Source: UQRS01 sp964481575
GTDB lineage: Bacteria > Bacillota > Clostridia > Oscillospirales > Acutalibacteraceae
DNA length: 64,000 nt
NCBI GenBank assembly: GCA_964481575.1
Contig: CAYZTR010000002.1
Span: 1 to 64,000 of the forward strand
Reading direction: 5' to 3'
Both the position numbers and the translations under genes were made by a program. Under the pieces are notes generated by a model. That model worked only from the letters and a program-made list of their open reading frames with translations, had not been told where the DNA came from and did no database searches. Of the stretch, positions 1 through 8,324 are shown one piece after another. Within the stretch, counting starts at the first letter, position 1, and every line of letters starts with the position of its first letter.

Positions 1-1855
1 TGATGTTGCACCGGGAATCCCCCACATCCATTTCGGTATCATTGGGGACAAAGGGCGTTTTCAGCACCGACTCCACCACCGGGTGCCGGCCTGCCGAAAT
101 ACGCAGGCGTCCGTCGGTGTAAATGGCGGGACGGCAATAATGCGACACAGCTGCCACCTCTCCAAAGGAGCACAGCACATCCAACCCAGCTACCGCAGAA
201 GCAGTCTCCTGGAACCGGACAAACTCGTCCCCAACCCGTTGGCGAAGGGTCTGGTATACCTGATACTCCAACGCCACGATACGCTCCTTTGCACCCAGCA
301 CCTTCTGTTCCAGCTCCTTCAGCTCCTGCGTGATATAGCGTTCGCAGTTGGTCAGGGTTTGCTTCCGGATATATTCCGGCGGCACCTTATCTTTGTATGT
401 ATTGGTGATTTCAATATAATAGCCGAACACCCGATTAAAGCCAACCTTCAGCTTGGGAATGCCGGTGCGCTCCCGCTCGGTGGCTTCAATGCGGGCAATG
501 AAGGCGCTGCCGTCCTGAACCGCTTCATTCAACTCGTCAATTTCGGCATGATACCCGGGCCGGATAATGCCACCCTCCCGCACAGTGATGGGCGGTTCGT
601 CCACCAGGGCGGATTCGATCAGCTCATGCATATCGGTTAAAGGATCAATATGCTGATAAATGTCTTTTAACAAGTTGGAGGATACCCCCTCCATCTGTGC
701 CTTCAATTTAGGCAGATAAGAAAGGGCATAGGACAGGGTTTTCAGCTCCCGGGGACTGACAGTACCATGTACCACCTTGGCCATAATCCGTTCCAAGTCG
801 TAAATGCCGCTTAACAGCTCCCGTACTTCCCCACGGAGCACCGTCTCCCGGTAAAGTTCCTCGGTAGCATTCAACCGTTTTTCAATGGCGGCAGCGTTAA
901 CCAAGGGCTTTTCCAGCCAACTGCGAATCAGCCGCTTGCCCATGGCAGTCTTGGTCTTATCCAGTACCCATAGCAAAGAGCCCTTTCGCTCTTTTCCCCG
1001 CATGGTTTCGGTAAGCTCCAGATTCCGCCGAGCCGTCAGATCCAGGCGCATATACTGGGCATCGGTATAAAAATGAATGGCATTCAAAGATTCCAGACCG
1101 GTGCGCTGCGTCTCATACAAATAATGGAGCGCACAGCCCAAAGCCGCCACAGCGCCCGGGGTACGGTCCAGCTCCAGCTGGGCCAGATCCGATTTGCCAA
1201 AATGGGCCAGGATTATCTGGCTACAGGCCTCCGGATCAAATTCAGAGGCATCCCGCACCTCCAGCAGACAGTGCATACGCTCTGAAACAAAAGCAGGAAT
1301 AGCCGGAACCGCCGCCACCTCCGGAGAGAGCAGCAACTCGCTGGGGTTATACATCCCCAGCTCGTTGATCACCCGATCTGCCTCCAGACCTAACAGCTCG
1401 GTGAGTTGCAAGGTACCGGTAGAAGTATCCACAAAGCAAATGCCCACACCGTCTCCGGCCTTGGCCACCACACCCAGGTAATTGTTTCTGGACTCATCCA
1501 GCATGGTATCTTCAATGACCGTACCGGGGGTAATGACCCGAACCACATCCCGCTTTACCAGCCCTTTGGCCAGAGCGGGATCCTCCAGCTGCTCGCAAAC
1601 AGCTACCTTGTATCCTTTGGCTACCAGCCGCGCAATATATCCCTCACAGGAATGGAAAGGCACGCCGCACATGGGGGCACGCTCCTCCAGGCCGCAGTCC
1701 CGGCCGGTCAGCACCAGGTCCAATTCCTTGGAGATCTTCTTGGCGTCATCGAAAAACATTTCGTAGAAATCGCCCAGCCGGAAGAAAATAACAGCGTCGC
1801 TGTATTCTTCCTTTATTTTTAAATATTGTTGCATCATGGGCGATAATTCCGCCAT
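1..1855 (-). CDS. mutS: DNA mismatch repair protein MutS, N-terminal two thirds (cut by window edge)
   Basis: MutS binds mispaired or looped bases and, with MutL, starts mismatch repair. The reading frame is open from the ATG at 1855 (SD GGGAGG just upstream) to the window edge, about 618 codons. The N-terminal mismatch-binding domain is clear (MMQQYLKIKEEY, then FFRLGDFYEMF with the Phe-x-Glu mismatch-reading motif, then LTGRDCG and CGVPFHS). Connector, lever and clamp domains follow. The frame leaves the window at HPVVE...FVPND, just before the Walker A ATPase region, so the ATPase and dimerisation parts are not visible. It lies downstream of a YlbF-family gene and miaB on the same strand. 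Family assignment is certain. Confidence 0.96.
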   Translation of the reverse strand, partial: MAELSPMMQQYLKIKEEYSDAVIFFRLGDFYEMFFDDAKKISKELDLVLTGRDCGLEERAPMCGVPFHSCEGYIARLVAKGYKVAVCEQLEDPALAKGLVKRDVVRVITPGTVIEDTMLDESRNNYLGVVAKAGDGVGICFVDTSTGTLQLTELLGLEADRVINELGMYNPSELLLSPEVAAVPAIPAFVSERMHCLLEVRDASEFDPEACSQIILAHFGKSDLAQLELDRTPGAVAALGCALHYLYETQRTGLESLNAIHFYTDAQYMRLDLTARRNLELTETMRGKERKGSLLWVLDKTKTAMGKRLIRSWLEKPLVNAAAIEKRLNATEELYRETVLRGEVRELLSGIYDLERIMAKVVHGTVSPRELKTLSYALSYLPKLKAQMEGVSSNLLKDIYQHIDPLTDMHELIESALVDEPPITVREGGIIRPGYHAEIDELNEAVQDGSAFIARIEATERERTGIPKLKVGFNRVFGYYIEITNTYKDKVPPEYIRKQTLTNCERYITQELKELEQKVLGAKERIVALEYQVYQTLRQRVGDEFVRFQETASAVAGLDVLCSFGEVAAVSHYCRPAIYTDGRLRISAGRHPVVESVLKTPFVPNDTEMDVGDSRCNI

Positions 1856-1906
1856 GCTGGAAACCTCCCTTTTCTACTTGATTTGGCGACCTAAACAGTC
1901 ACCGGA

Positions 1907-2311
1907 TTAGTGGCAGCCGCCGCAGGTGGAACAAGAACCTGTACAGGCGGAAGCCGGATCAATGGTAGCAGGATCCTGCCCCTCCAGACTCAACTCAATA
2001 ATAGAATTCACCTGATTCACGATGACATCCAGTGCCGCTTTGGATTCATTATATTTCACCATATTAGGCTGCTGCATAATATCGCTGTAGGTATCCCGCA
2101 GCCTCTCGTTCAGTTCGGCGATTTTGTCATTATTGCGCTCATCCTTGGCCAGTTCTTCATCCACCTGCATCCGATACAGATTGAATTGGCCAATGCTTTC
2201 CTGCAATTCAGCATCCTGATCACAGGCATCCTTAGCCTGGTGAAAAGCGGTATAAGCGGCGTCAGCCTGAATGGCGGCGCCCAACTGTCTTGCAATGTCC
2301 AAAATTTCCAT
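1907..2311 (-). CDS. YlbF/YmcA-family protein with Cys-rich tail
   Basis: A 134-aa helical protein of the YlbF/YmcA (Com_YlbF) family. In Bacillus subtilis the relatives YlbF, YmcA and YaaT form a complex that binds Fe-S clusters and affects mRNA processing, competence and sporulation. Here the N-terminus (ILDIARQLGAAIQAD) and central helices fit the family. The last 13 residues hold five Cys or His ligands (CTGSCSTCGGCH), consistent with metal or cluster binding. The ATG at 2311 has an AAGGAG site upstream. It sits between miaB and mutS on the same strand, a plausible operon. Family membership is well supported; the precise partner complex in this organism is inferred. Confidence 0.85.
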   Translation of the reverse strand: MEILDIARQLGAAIQADAAYTAFHQAKDACDQDAELQESIGQFNLYRMQVDEELAKDERNNDKIAELNERLRDTYSDIMQQPNMVKYNESKAALDVIVNQVNSIIELSLEGQDPATIDPASACTGSCSTCGGCH

Positions 2312-2450
2312 CTTAAAAATCTCCTTTGTATTTCCTCATTTTTTGTATTCTGCGGAGCCGCAGGGACGGAGAATACCCCGCCTACCGTACCGCAGTATGT
2401 TAAAACAGATATTTGCTATGGCTATCCACACCAATCATCCGTAATGCGGG

Positions 2451-3854
2451 CTATACCAGTTGGCCTTTATGGGCCCAGACCCCTGGCTCGGTGATCTCCA
2501 CCCTTTGGAAGGTGCCGATCAGGGAAGGTTCCCCGGGGAATTCCACCACAGCATTACCAGAGGTGCGTGCATTCAAGGTGCCAGGCGCCCGGCCCGGCTC
2601 CTCCACCAACACGCGGCAAACCTTATGGCGCAGTCCCTGCGAACCTTTGGCAGCCATGCGCTCCTGGGTATCCAGTAGTTCGGCCAGCCAGGCCTTTTTG
2701 GTTTCCAGGGGGATCGGATCCTCCATGGCGGCAGCCGGTGTCCCCGTCCGGGGAGAATAAATGAAGGTAAATAAAGAGGTAAAACCAACCTCCTCTACCA
2801 AACGAAGCGTTTCTTCAAAATCTGCCCTGGTCTCTCCGGGAAAGCCCACGATCACATCACTGGTCAGGGCAATATCCGGCACCCGTTCCCGAGCCGCCGC
2901 AACCAGCTCCAGATACTTTGCACGGTCATAATGGCGGTTCATTTCCCGCAGGATCCGGTCACTGCCGGACTGGAAAGGCAAATGCAAATGATGCGCCGCC
3001 TTTTTACAGTCCCGCATAGCATCCAGCAATTCCAGGGTGCAATCCTTGGGGTGGGAGGTCATAAACCGCAGCCGGAAATCCCCCGGCAGATCGTTGAGCA
3101 TCCGCAGTAAGCGGGCAAAGTTGACCCCATGGGCTTCCCCCTTTCCATAGGAGTTGACATTCTGCCCCAACAGGGTGATATCCTTAAAACCGGCGGCAAT
3201 CATATCCTTTGCTTCCTGCAGAATATCCTCCGGCTGACGGGAACGTTCCCGCCCTCGGACATAGGGAACAATGCAGTAGGTGCAAAAATTGTTGCAGCCA
3301 TACATAATGGGAAGCCAGCCTTTAAAGCTGCCGTCCCGCAATAGAGGCACCTGCTCATACAGCGCCTCTGAAGCATCAATATCAAAGATCCGCTTTTGCC
3401 CGGTGAGCTTTTCATAGAGATGCTCCGGCAGGTGGTATAACGCATTGGTACCAAGCACCAAATCCACATAAGGGTAGCTCTTTTTCAATTGAGCCACCAC
3501 CGTTTCCTGCTGCACCATGCAGCCTACCACACAAATTACAGCGGAAGGACGGCGGCGCTTCAGCTCTTTCAAAGCCCCCACGTTTCCCAAAACCCGATCC
3601 TGGGCATGCTCCCGCACTGCACAGGTGTTGAACAGCACCAAATCAGCCTGCTCCGCCGAGTCCAGCATACGATACCCCATGGCAGTCAGCATTCCCTTTA
3701 GCCGTTCACTGTCCGACACATTCTGCTGGCAGCCGTAGGTATGAACAAAGGCCCCCGGCTGGGATATATAACGGGCTTTTAAAAACAGGGCGACCTTTTG
3801 CATATATTCCTCCTGCCCTGCCGGCCAGGAGGTGGCTCTTACAGCTTCTTTCAA
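2451..3854 (-). CDS. miaB: tRNA-2-methylthio-N6-dimethylallyladenosine synthase MiaB
   Basis: MiaB is a radical-SAM methylthiotransferase that adds a methylthio group to i6A37 of tRNAs reading UNN codons. Visible parts are the N-terminal UPF0004 domain with its cluster cysteines (HTYGCQQN, FNTCAVREHA, VVGCMVQQ), the radical-SAM CxxxCxxC motif (YGCNNFCTYCIVPY) and a C-terminal TRAM domain. I place the start at TTG 3854, 6 nt after GGGGAG, because clostridial MiaB proteins usually carry about 40 residues before the first Cys motif. An ATG at 3803 with AGGAGG is the alternative. A start further upstream at TTG 3869 would lie on the SD itself. First gene of the miaB-ylbF-mutS run. Confidence 0.95.
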   Translation of the reverse strand: MKEAVRATSWPAGQEEYMQKVALFLKARYISQPGAFVHTYGCQQNVSDSERLKGMLTAMGYRMLDSAEQADLVLFNTCAVREHAQDRVLGNVGALKELKRRRPSAVICVVGCMVQQETVVAQLKKSYPYVDLVLGTNALYHLPEHLYEKLTGQKRIFDIDASEALYEQVPLLRDGSFKGWLPIMYGCNNFCTYCIVPYVRGRERSRQPEDILQEAKDMIAAGFKDITLLGQNVNSYGKGEAHGVNFARLLRMLNDLPGDFRLRFMTSHPKDCTLELLDAMRDCKKAAHHLHLPFQSGSDRILREMNRHYDRAKYLELVAAARERVPDIALTSDVIVGFPGETRADFEETLRLVEEVGFTSLFTFIYSPRTGTPAAAMEDPIPLETKKAWLAELLDTQERMAAKGSQGLRHKVCRVLVEEPGRAPGTLNARTSGNAVVEFPGEPSLIGTFQRVEITEPGVWAHKGQLV

Positions 3855-3977
3855 ACCAATTCTCCCCAATATATAAAATTACAGTTTATTATAACAAAAA
3901 AGGGATACTTTCGCAAGAGAAAAAGCAAAGAAAAAGCAAAATCATTGCTACCAAATACTGTGTGAAATGTTGCAAAA

Positions 3978-4009
3978 CAAAAACTGCCGCCCGCATTACG
4001 GACGGCAGT
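3978..4009 (-). terminator. Terminator after ilvD
   Basis: On the minus strand ACTGCCGTCCG and CGGGCGGCAGT form a stem with a TAAT loop, followed by TTTTTG. It lies 14 bp after the ilvD stop, so it most likely ends the ilvB-ilvN-ilvD transcript. Confidence 0.8.
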
Positions 4010-4022
4010 CATTTGAAAATAA

Positions 4023-5687
4023 TTATTTCAGCACAGCACCCTGATCTGCACCGGAAGCCAGGCGGGCATAGCGGGCCAGCCAACCGGTCTTGATATTGGG
4101 CTCAGGTTTGACATATTTTGCTTTTCTGGCAGCAAATTCCTCATCAGACAGACGAACATGGATGCTGGCGTTGGGGATATCAATATCAATGATGTCCCCT
4201 TCTTCGATCAGGCCAATGGGGCCGCCGGCAAATGCCTCAGGGCTGACATGGCCGATGGAAGCGCCGCGGCTTGCACCGGAGAAACGGCCGTCTGTAATCA
4301 GGGCCACCGATTTGTCCAACTTCATGCCGGCCAAAGCGGAGGTAGGATTCAGCATTTCCCGCATACCGGGACCGCCCTGAGGACCTTCATACCGGATCAC
4401 AACAATGTCACCGGGCACAATCTGGCTCTGATAAATGGCGGCAATGGCTTCGTCTTCCGAATTGAATACCCGGGCCGGGCCGGTATGGGTCAGCATCTCG
4501 GGAGCCACAGCGCTCCGCTTGACAACACAGCCGTTGGGAGCCACATTCCCCCAAAGAATCTGGAGGCCGCCAGTCTCGGAATAGGGCCGGTCGATGGGAC
4601 GGATGCAGGATTCATCCTTAATATAAGCGCCCTGGATATTCTCGCCCACTGTTTTTCCGGTGACGGTAGGTGCATCCAGATTCAGCAAATTCCGCTTGGC
4701 CAGTTCAGCCTGCACAGCGGGAATGCCGCCGGCGGCATTCAAATCCTGCATATAGGTAGGGCCGGCCGGCGCCAAATGGCACAGATTAGGCACCTTGGCG
4801 CTGACCTCATTAAAGGTTTTCAGATTCATGGGACATCCGGCCTCATTGGCAATGGCCAGCAAATGCAGCACCGTATTGGTGGAGCATCCCAAAGCCATAT
4901 CGCAAGCCAGAGCATTTCCAATGGAAACTTCATTGATAATGTCACGGGCCTTAATATCCTTGCGTACCAGTTCCATAATGGCCATACCAGCATGCTTGGC
5001 CAAGGCGGTCCGAGCGGCAGAAACTGCAGGAATGGTGCCGTTTCCGGGCAGGGCGATACCAATGGCCTCGCATAGACAGTTCATGGAGTTGGCAGTATAC
5101 ATGCCGGAACAGGAGCCGCAGCTAGGGCATGCGCCGGTTTCGCACTCATGCAGCTTTGCATCGTCGATGAGTCCGGCCTTGTAAGCACCCACCGCTTCAA
5201 ACAGCTTGGACAAACTGGCGCGGCCGCCATCATAATTTCCCGACAGCATAGGGCCGCCGGAGCAGACAATGGCAGGAATATTCAGGCGGCAGGCCGCCAT
5301 AACCATACCAGGTACAATCTTATCACAGTTGGGAATCAAAACCAATCCATCCAGCTGATGTGCCATGGCCATGGTCTCCACCGAGTCGGCAATCAGCTCC
5401 CTGGAAGCCAGAGAATACTTCATGCCGATATGCCCCATGGCAATGCCGTCACAAACACCGATGGCAGGAATGAGAATGGGGGTACCGCCGGCCATAGCCA
5501 CCCCCAGCTTGGCAGCTTCAGCCAGCTTATCCAGATGCAGATGGCCAGGTACGATTTCGCTGTGGGCGCAAATCACACCGATTAAAGGACGATCCAGTTC
5601 CTCCTTGGTATAGCCCATGGCGTAAAACAAAGAGCGGTTGGGCGCCCGCTCAGGGCCCTGGGTCACATTTTCACTGCGTAAAGTCAT
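4023..5687 (-). CDS. ilvD: Dihydroxy-acid dehydratase
   Basis: IlvD dehydrates 2,3-dihydroxy-isovalerate and 2,3-dihydroxy-3-methylvalerate to the 2-keto acids, the third step of valine and isoleucine synthesis. At 554 aa it has the usual length. The Fe-S ligand motifs are present (IPNCDKIVPGM, CPSCGSCSGMYTANSMNCL), as is the C-terminal GRFSGASRG segment. ATG 5687 is preceded by AGGAGG. It is the last gene of ilvB-ilvN-ilvD, 23 bp after ilvN, and is followed by a hairpin terminator. Expression should follow the T-box upstream of ilvB. Confidence 0.97.
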   Translation of the reverse strand: MTLRSENVTQGPERAPNRSLFYAMGYTKEELDRPLIGVICAHSEIVPGHLHLDKLAEAAKLGVAMAGGTPILIPAIGVCDGIAMGHIGMKYSLASRELIADSVETMAMAHQLDGLVLIPNCDKIVPGMVMAACRLNIPAIVCSGGPMLSGNYDGGRASLSKLFEAVGAYKAGLIDDAKLHECETGACPSCGSCSGMYTANSMNCLCEAIGIALPGNGTIPAVSAARTALAKHAGMAIMELVRKDIKARDIINEVSIGNALACDMALGCSTNTVLHLLAIANEAGCPMNLKTFNEVSAKVPNLCHLAPAGPTYMQDLNAAGGIPAVQAELAKRNLLNLDAPTVTGKTVGENIQGAYIKDESCIRPIDRPYSETGGLQILWGNVAPNGCVVKRSAVAPEMLTHTGPARVFNSEDEAIAAIYQSQIVPGDIVVIRYEGPQGGPGMREMLNPTSALAGMKLDKSVALITDGRFSGASRGASIGHVSPEAFAGGPIGLIEEGDIIDIDIPNASIHVRLSDEEFAARKAKYVKPEPNIKTGWLARYARLASGADQGAVLK

Positions 5688-5710
5688 TGTTACAACCTCC
5701 TATAAACCGT

Positions 5711-6202
5711 TTACAGATTTGCGGTTCCCCGCTCCATGGCGGTGATCCCGGTTCTGCACATTTCCAAAATCTGATACTGGGACAAAATATCCAGAAATGC
5801 ATTGATCTTATTGGGCTGCCCGGTCAGTTCCAGCACCATGCTGTCTGCGGAGCAATCCATGATTTTGGCTTTGTATATGGCGGTAATCTCCCGAATATCG
5901 GCGCGGTTGGTAGCGTCGGCAGCCACCTTGACCAGTAGCAATTCCCGGCAGATGGCAGAATCAATCTCAATGTCACAGATTTTGCGAGCCTCCACCAGCT
6001 TGGCAGTTTGCTTGATAATCTGATCGAACTGCGCCTCGTTCCCTTTGGCCACAATGGTGATCCGGGAAATTTCCGGATCGGTGGTGGCGGAAACCGTCAG
6101 GCTGTCAATATTAAATCCGCGCTGGCAAAAGAGGGAGGCCACCCGGGCCAAAACACCGGTATGGTTATCCACCAGCACACTGATGATCTTCTTTTCCTCC
6201 AT
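5711..6202 (-). CDS. ilvN: Acetolactate synthase small (regulatory) subunit
   Basis: Regulatory subunit of acetohydroxyacid synthase. It binds branched-chain amino acids through its ACT domain and gives feedback inhibition of the IlvB catalytic subunit. The 163-aa protein has an N-terminal ACT domain (ISVLVDNHTGVLARVASLF, FNIDSLTV) and the C-terminal dimerisation domain (ELLLVKVAA) typical of the long IlvN/IlvH form. The ATG at 6202 has AAGGAGG upstream. It lies 13 bp after ilvB in the same transcript. Confidence 0.96.
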   Translation of the reverse strand: MEEKKIISVLVDNHTGVLARVASLFCQRGFNIDSLTVSATTDPEISRITIVAKGNEAQFDQIIKQTAKLVEARKICDIEIDSAICRELLLVKVAADATNRADIREITAIYKAKIMDCSADSMVLELTGQPNKINAFLDILSQYQILEMCRTGITAMERGTANL

Positions 6203-6215
6203 GATCCGTTCCTCC

Positions 6216-7880
6216 TTAATCCAAAATCGAATCGGCCACGCCGCCGCCTGCCGGGATCATCGGGAGCACCCGTTCCTCCCGATCAATGACGCATTCAATC
6301 CAAACGGGGCAGTTGTCCTGCAAGGCTGCATCCATGGCGGCTGCAAATTCAGCCGGCGTAGTGGCGCGGTAACCCTTGCCGCCAAAGCCTTCTATGACCT
6401 TTACATAATCGGTCTTCCGGTGGGGTTCGCTGGATGCGTACCGTCTGCCGTAAAAGACAGTCTGCCACTGGCGCACCATTCCCAGCGAGTCGTTATTGAA
6501 AATAACCGTAATTATGGGCAGATGATAGGAAACCGCTGTACAGGCTTCGTTCATGTTCATATGGAAGGAACCGTCACCGGTCAAATGGATAACCCGGGCT
6601 TCCGGGCGGGCAATTTGGGCACCGATGGACGCACCATACCCGTATCCCATAGTGCCCAGGCCGCCGCTAGTCAGGAACGCCCGGGGATGGGTATGTTGAA
6701 TATACTGGCAGGCCCACATCTGATGCTGCCCCACGTCGGTGACATAGATGGTGTCCTCCGGTGTTTTCTCGCAAATGGTGCGAATGATTTCATGGGGACG
6801 CAGCTCGGTATCGGAGTCCTGAGGATGGAAATCCTTTTCCTGCCAGCCGGCAATCCGGGCATGCCAACCGGCATGCTGCTTTTCCTGAATCAGCGGAAGG
6901 AGTTGAGTCAGTACCTGGTGCACATCTCCCACCAAATCAAAATCAATTACCACATTTTTATTGATTTCACTGGGATCAATGTCAATTTGAATAATGGTAG
7001 CATCCTTGGCAAAGGATCCCGGGTTCAGAGCCACACGGTCGGAGAACCGGGTGCCAACTGCCAAAACCACATCGGCCTTATCCACCGCGTTATTTGCACT
7101 GAAATTGCCGTGCATTCCCAACAGACCCAGATTCAAGGGTTCATCATACCCCAACACACCGGCGGCCATCATGGTATAGGTGGCGGGCATGTCGGCCGTG
7201 CGAATCAGGGTCTGCAGCAGATCACCGGCGCCGGAAGAAATGACGCCGCCGCCAAAATAGCAAACCGGCCGTTTGGCAGCATTAATAACATCGGCAACTT
7301 TCTCCAGCGTCTCCCCGGTCACATTGGTGGGTTGCTCATCCAGCGGCAAGGGAGCCATTTTTTCGTATTCGGTAACAGCGGCCGTCACGTCCTTGGGAAC
7401 ATCCACCAAAACCGGACCTTTCCGGCCGGAGCCGGCGATCTGAAAGGCCTTGCGCAGAGTATCCGCCAGATCTTCTACCCGACGAACCACAAAGTTATGT
7501 TTGGTAATCGGCATGGTCACACCGGCGATATAAACCTCCTGGAAGGAGTCCCGGCCAATGAGCGAAGTCCCCACATTGCCGGTAATGGCCACCAGCGGCA
7601 CGCTGTCCATGTAGGCAGTGGCAATGCCGGTGACCAGATTGGTGGCGCCGGGACCGGAGGTGGCAAAGACCACGCCGGTTTTCCCGGTGGCACGTGCAAA
7701 GCCGTCGGCAGCATGGCAAGCCCCCTGCTCATGGGCAGTCAGATAATGGGTGATTCTATCGCTGTAATGATACAGCGCATCGTAAATATTCAGTACAGCT
7801 CCGCCTGGATAACCGAAAACACGGTCAACCCCCTGCTCCAGAAGCACCTCACAAATAATTTGAGATCCGTTGAGTTTCAT
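6216..7880 (-). CDS. ilvB: Acetolactate synthase large (catalytic) subunit
   Basis: Thiamine-diphosphate enzyme that condenses two pyruvates to acetolactate, or pyruvate and 2-oxobutyrate to acetohydroxybutyrate: the first common step of branched-chain amino acid synthesis. The 554-aa protein shows the catalytic Glu segment (TAHEQGACHAADG), the FAD/central domain and the ThDP-binding GDGSFHMNMNE...N motif. ATG 7880 follows GGAGGA. It is the first gene of ilvB-ilvN-ilvD and is preceded by a 300-nt T-box leader, so transcription is expected to rise when a cognate branched-chain tRNA is uncharged. Confidence 0.97.
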   Translation of the reverse strand: MKLNGSQIICEVLLEQGVDRVFGYPGGAVLNIYDALYHYSDRITHYLTAHEQGACHAADGFARATGKTGVVFATSGPGATNLVTGIATAYMDSVPLVAITGNVGTSLIGRDSFQEVYIAGVTMPITKHNFVVRRVEDLADTLRKAFQIAGSGRKGPVLVDVPKDVTAAVTEYEKMAPLPLDEQPTNVTGETLEKVADVINAAKRPVCYFGGGVISSGAGDLLQTLIRTADMPATYTMMAAGVLGYDEPLNLGLLGMHGNFSANNAVDKADVVLAVGTRFSDRVALNPGSFAKDATIIQIDIDPSEINKNVVIDFDLVGDVHQVLTQLLPLIQEKQHAGWHARIAGWQEKDFHPQDSDTELRPHEIIRTICEKTPEDTIYVTDVGQHQMWACQYIQHTHPRAFLTSGGLGTMGYGYGASIGAQIARPEARVIHLTGDGSFHMNMNEACTAVSYHLPIITVIFNNDSLGMVRQWQTVFYGRRYASSEPHRKTDYVKVIEGFGGKGYRATTPAEFAAAMDAALQDNCPVWIECVIDREERVLPMIPAGGGVADSILD

Positions 7881-7941
7881 GTTGATTCCTCCAATTCTTA
7901 ATCTTCAATCTATATTCCCGCAACGACTGCGGAGAAGAAAA

Positions 7942-8191
7942 AAGACTCTGCCTCTCCTGGGAGAGACAAAGTCCAATCAAAGCACTCTGCGGTACCACTC
8001 TCGTTGCCGTTGCAAGAACGGCCACTCAAAATCCGATAACGGGGACAACCGTGCAGACCTACTGCAAATGGGTTCAGCCTGCCAACTCCGGGACGACCTT
8101 CACGCAACACCGTTTTCGGCCTTGCAGCAAATCGGCCGAATCTCTGAGAACGGGGAAAACGCTACTCCTTCCCTTCCATGTATTTAAGATT
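7942..8191 (-). promoter_or_regulatory. T-box riboswitch leader of ilvBND, probable valine specifier
   Basis: The T-box core is complete on the minus strand as AGAGTGGTACCGCA (7988-8001). Downstream is a strong terminator (7942-7974) whose stem is built from GACTTTGTCTCTC and GAGAGGCAGAGTC and ends in TTTTTTC. Upstream, Stem I features are recognisable: an AGAGA motif, a TTTGCTG loop inside a GGCCG/CGGCC stem, and the segment TGAAGGTCGTCCCGGAG. In similar clostridial leaders the triplet after GAAG is the specifier. Here it would be GTC (8095-8097), reading valine. T-box identity is firm; the specifier call is by pattern only. Confidence 0.88.
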
Positions 8192-8197
8192 TTTGTC

Positions 8198-8226
8198 ATT
8201 ATAACACAAGTTTTGCGCCTTTGCAA
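8198..8226 (-). promoter_or_regulatory. Sigma-A promoter of the ilvBND T-box transcript
   Basis: Minus strand TTGCAA (8221-8226), 17-bp spacer, TATAAT (8198-8203). It gives a transcript start near 8191, about 310 nt before ilvB, which matches the T-box leader. Confidence 0.75.
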
Positions 8227-8259
8227 GCCCCAAAATGCAAAAAGCGGCGGAAAAAATAG

Positions 8260-8288
8260 TTGATTTTGCAGGATAGGTTCTGTATAAT
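8260..8288 (+). promoter_or_regulatory. Sigma-A promoter of the ClC operon
   Basis: TTGATT (8260-8265), 17-bp spacer, TATAAT (8283-8288), 36 bp before the ClC start codon. It is divergent from the ilv promoter in the same intergenic space. Confidence 0.75.
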
Positions 8289-8324
8289 GAATTTACATTT
8301 ATTTCACTTAAGCGGGGGTCATTT

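Noticed and set aside
6045..7901. Long open frame on the plus strand opposite ilvB (618 codons)
   Set aside because: It is the antisense of a well-supported ilvB; it has no SD and its composition is typical of a shadow of GC-biased coding DNA.
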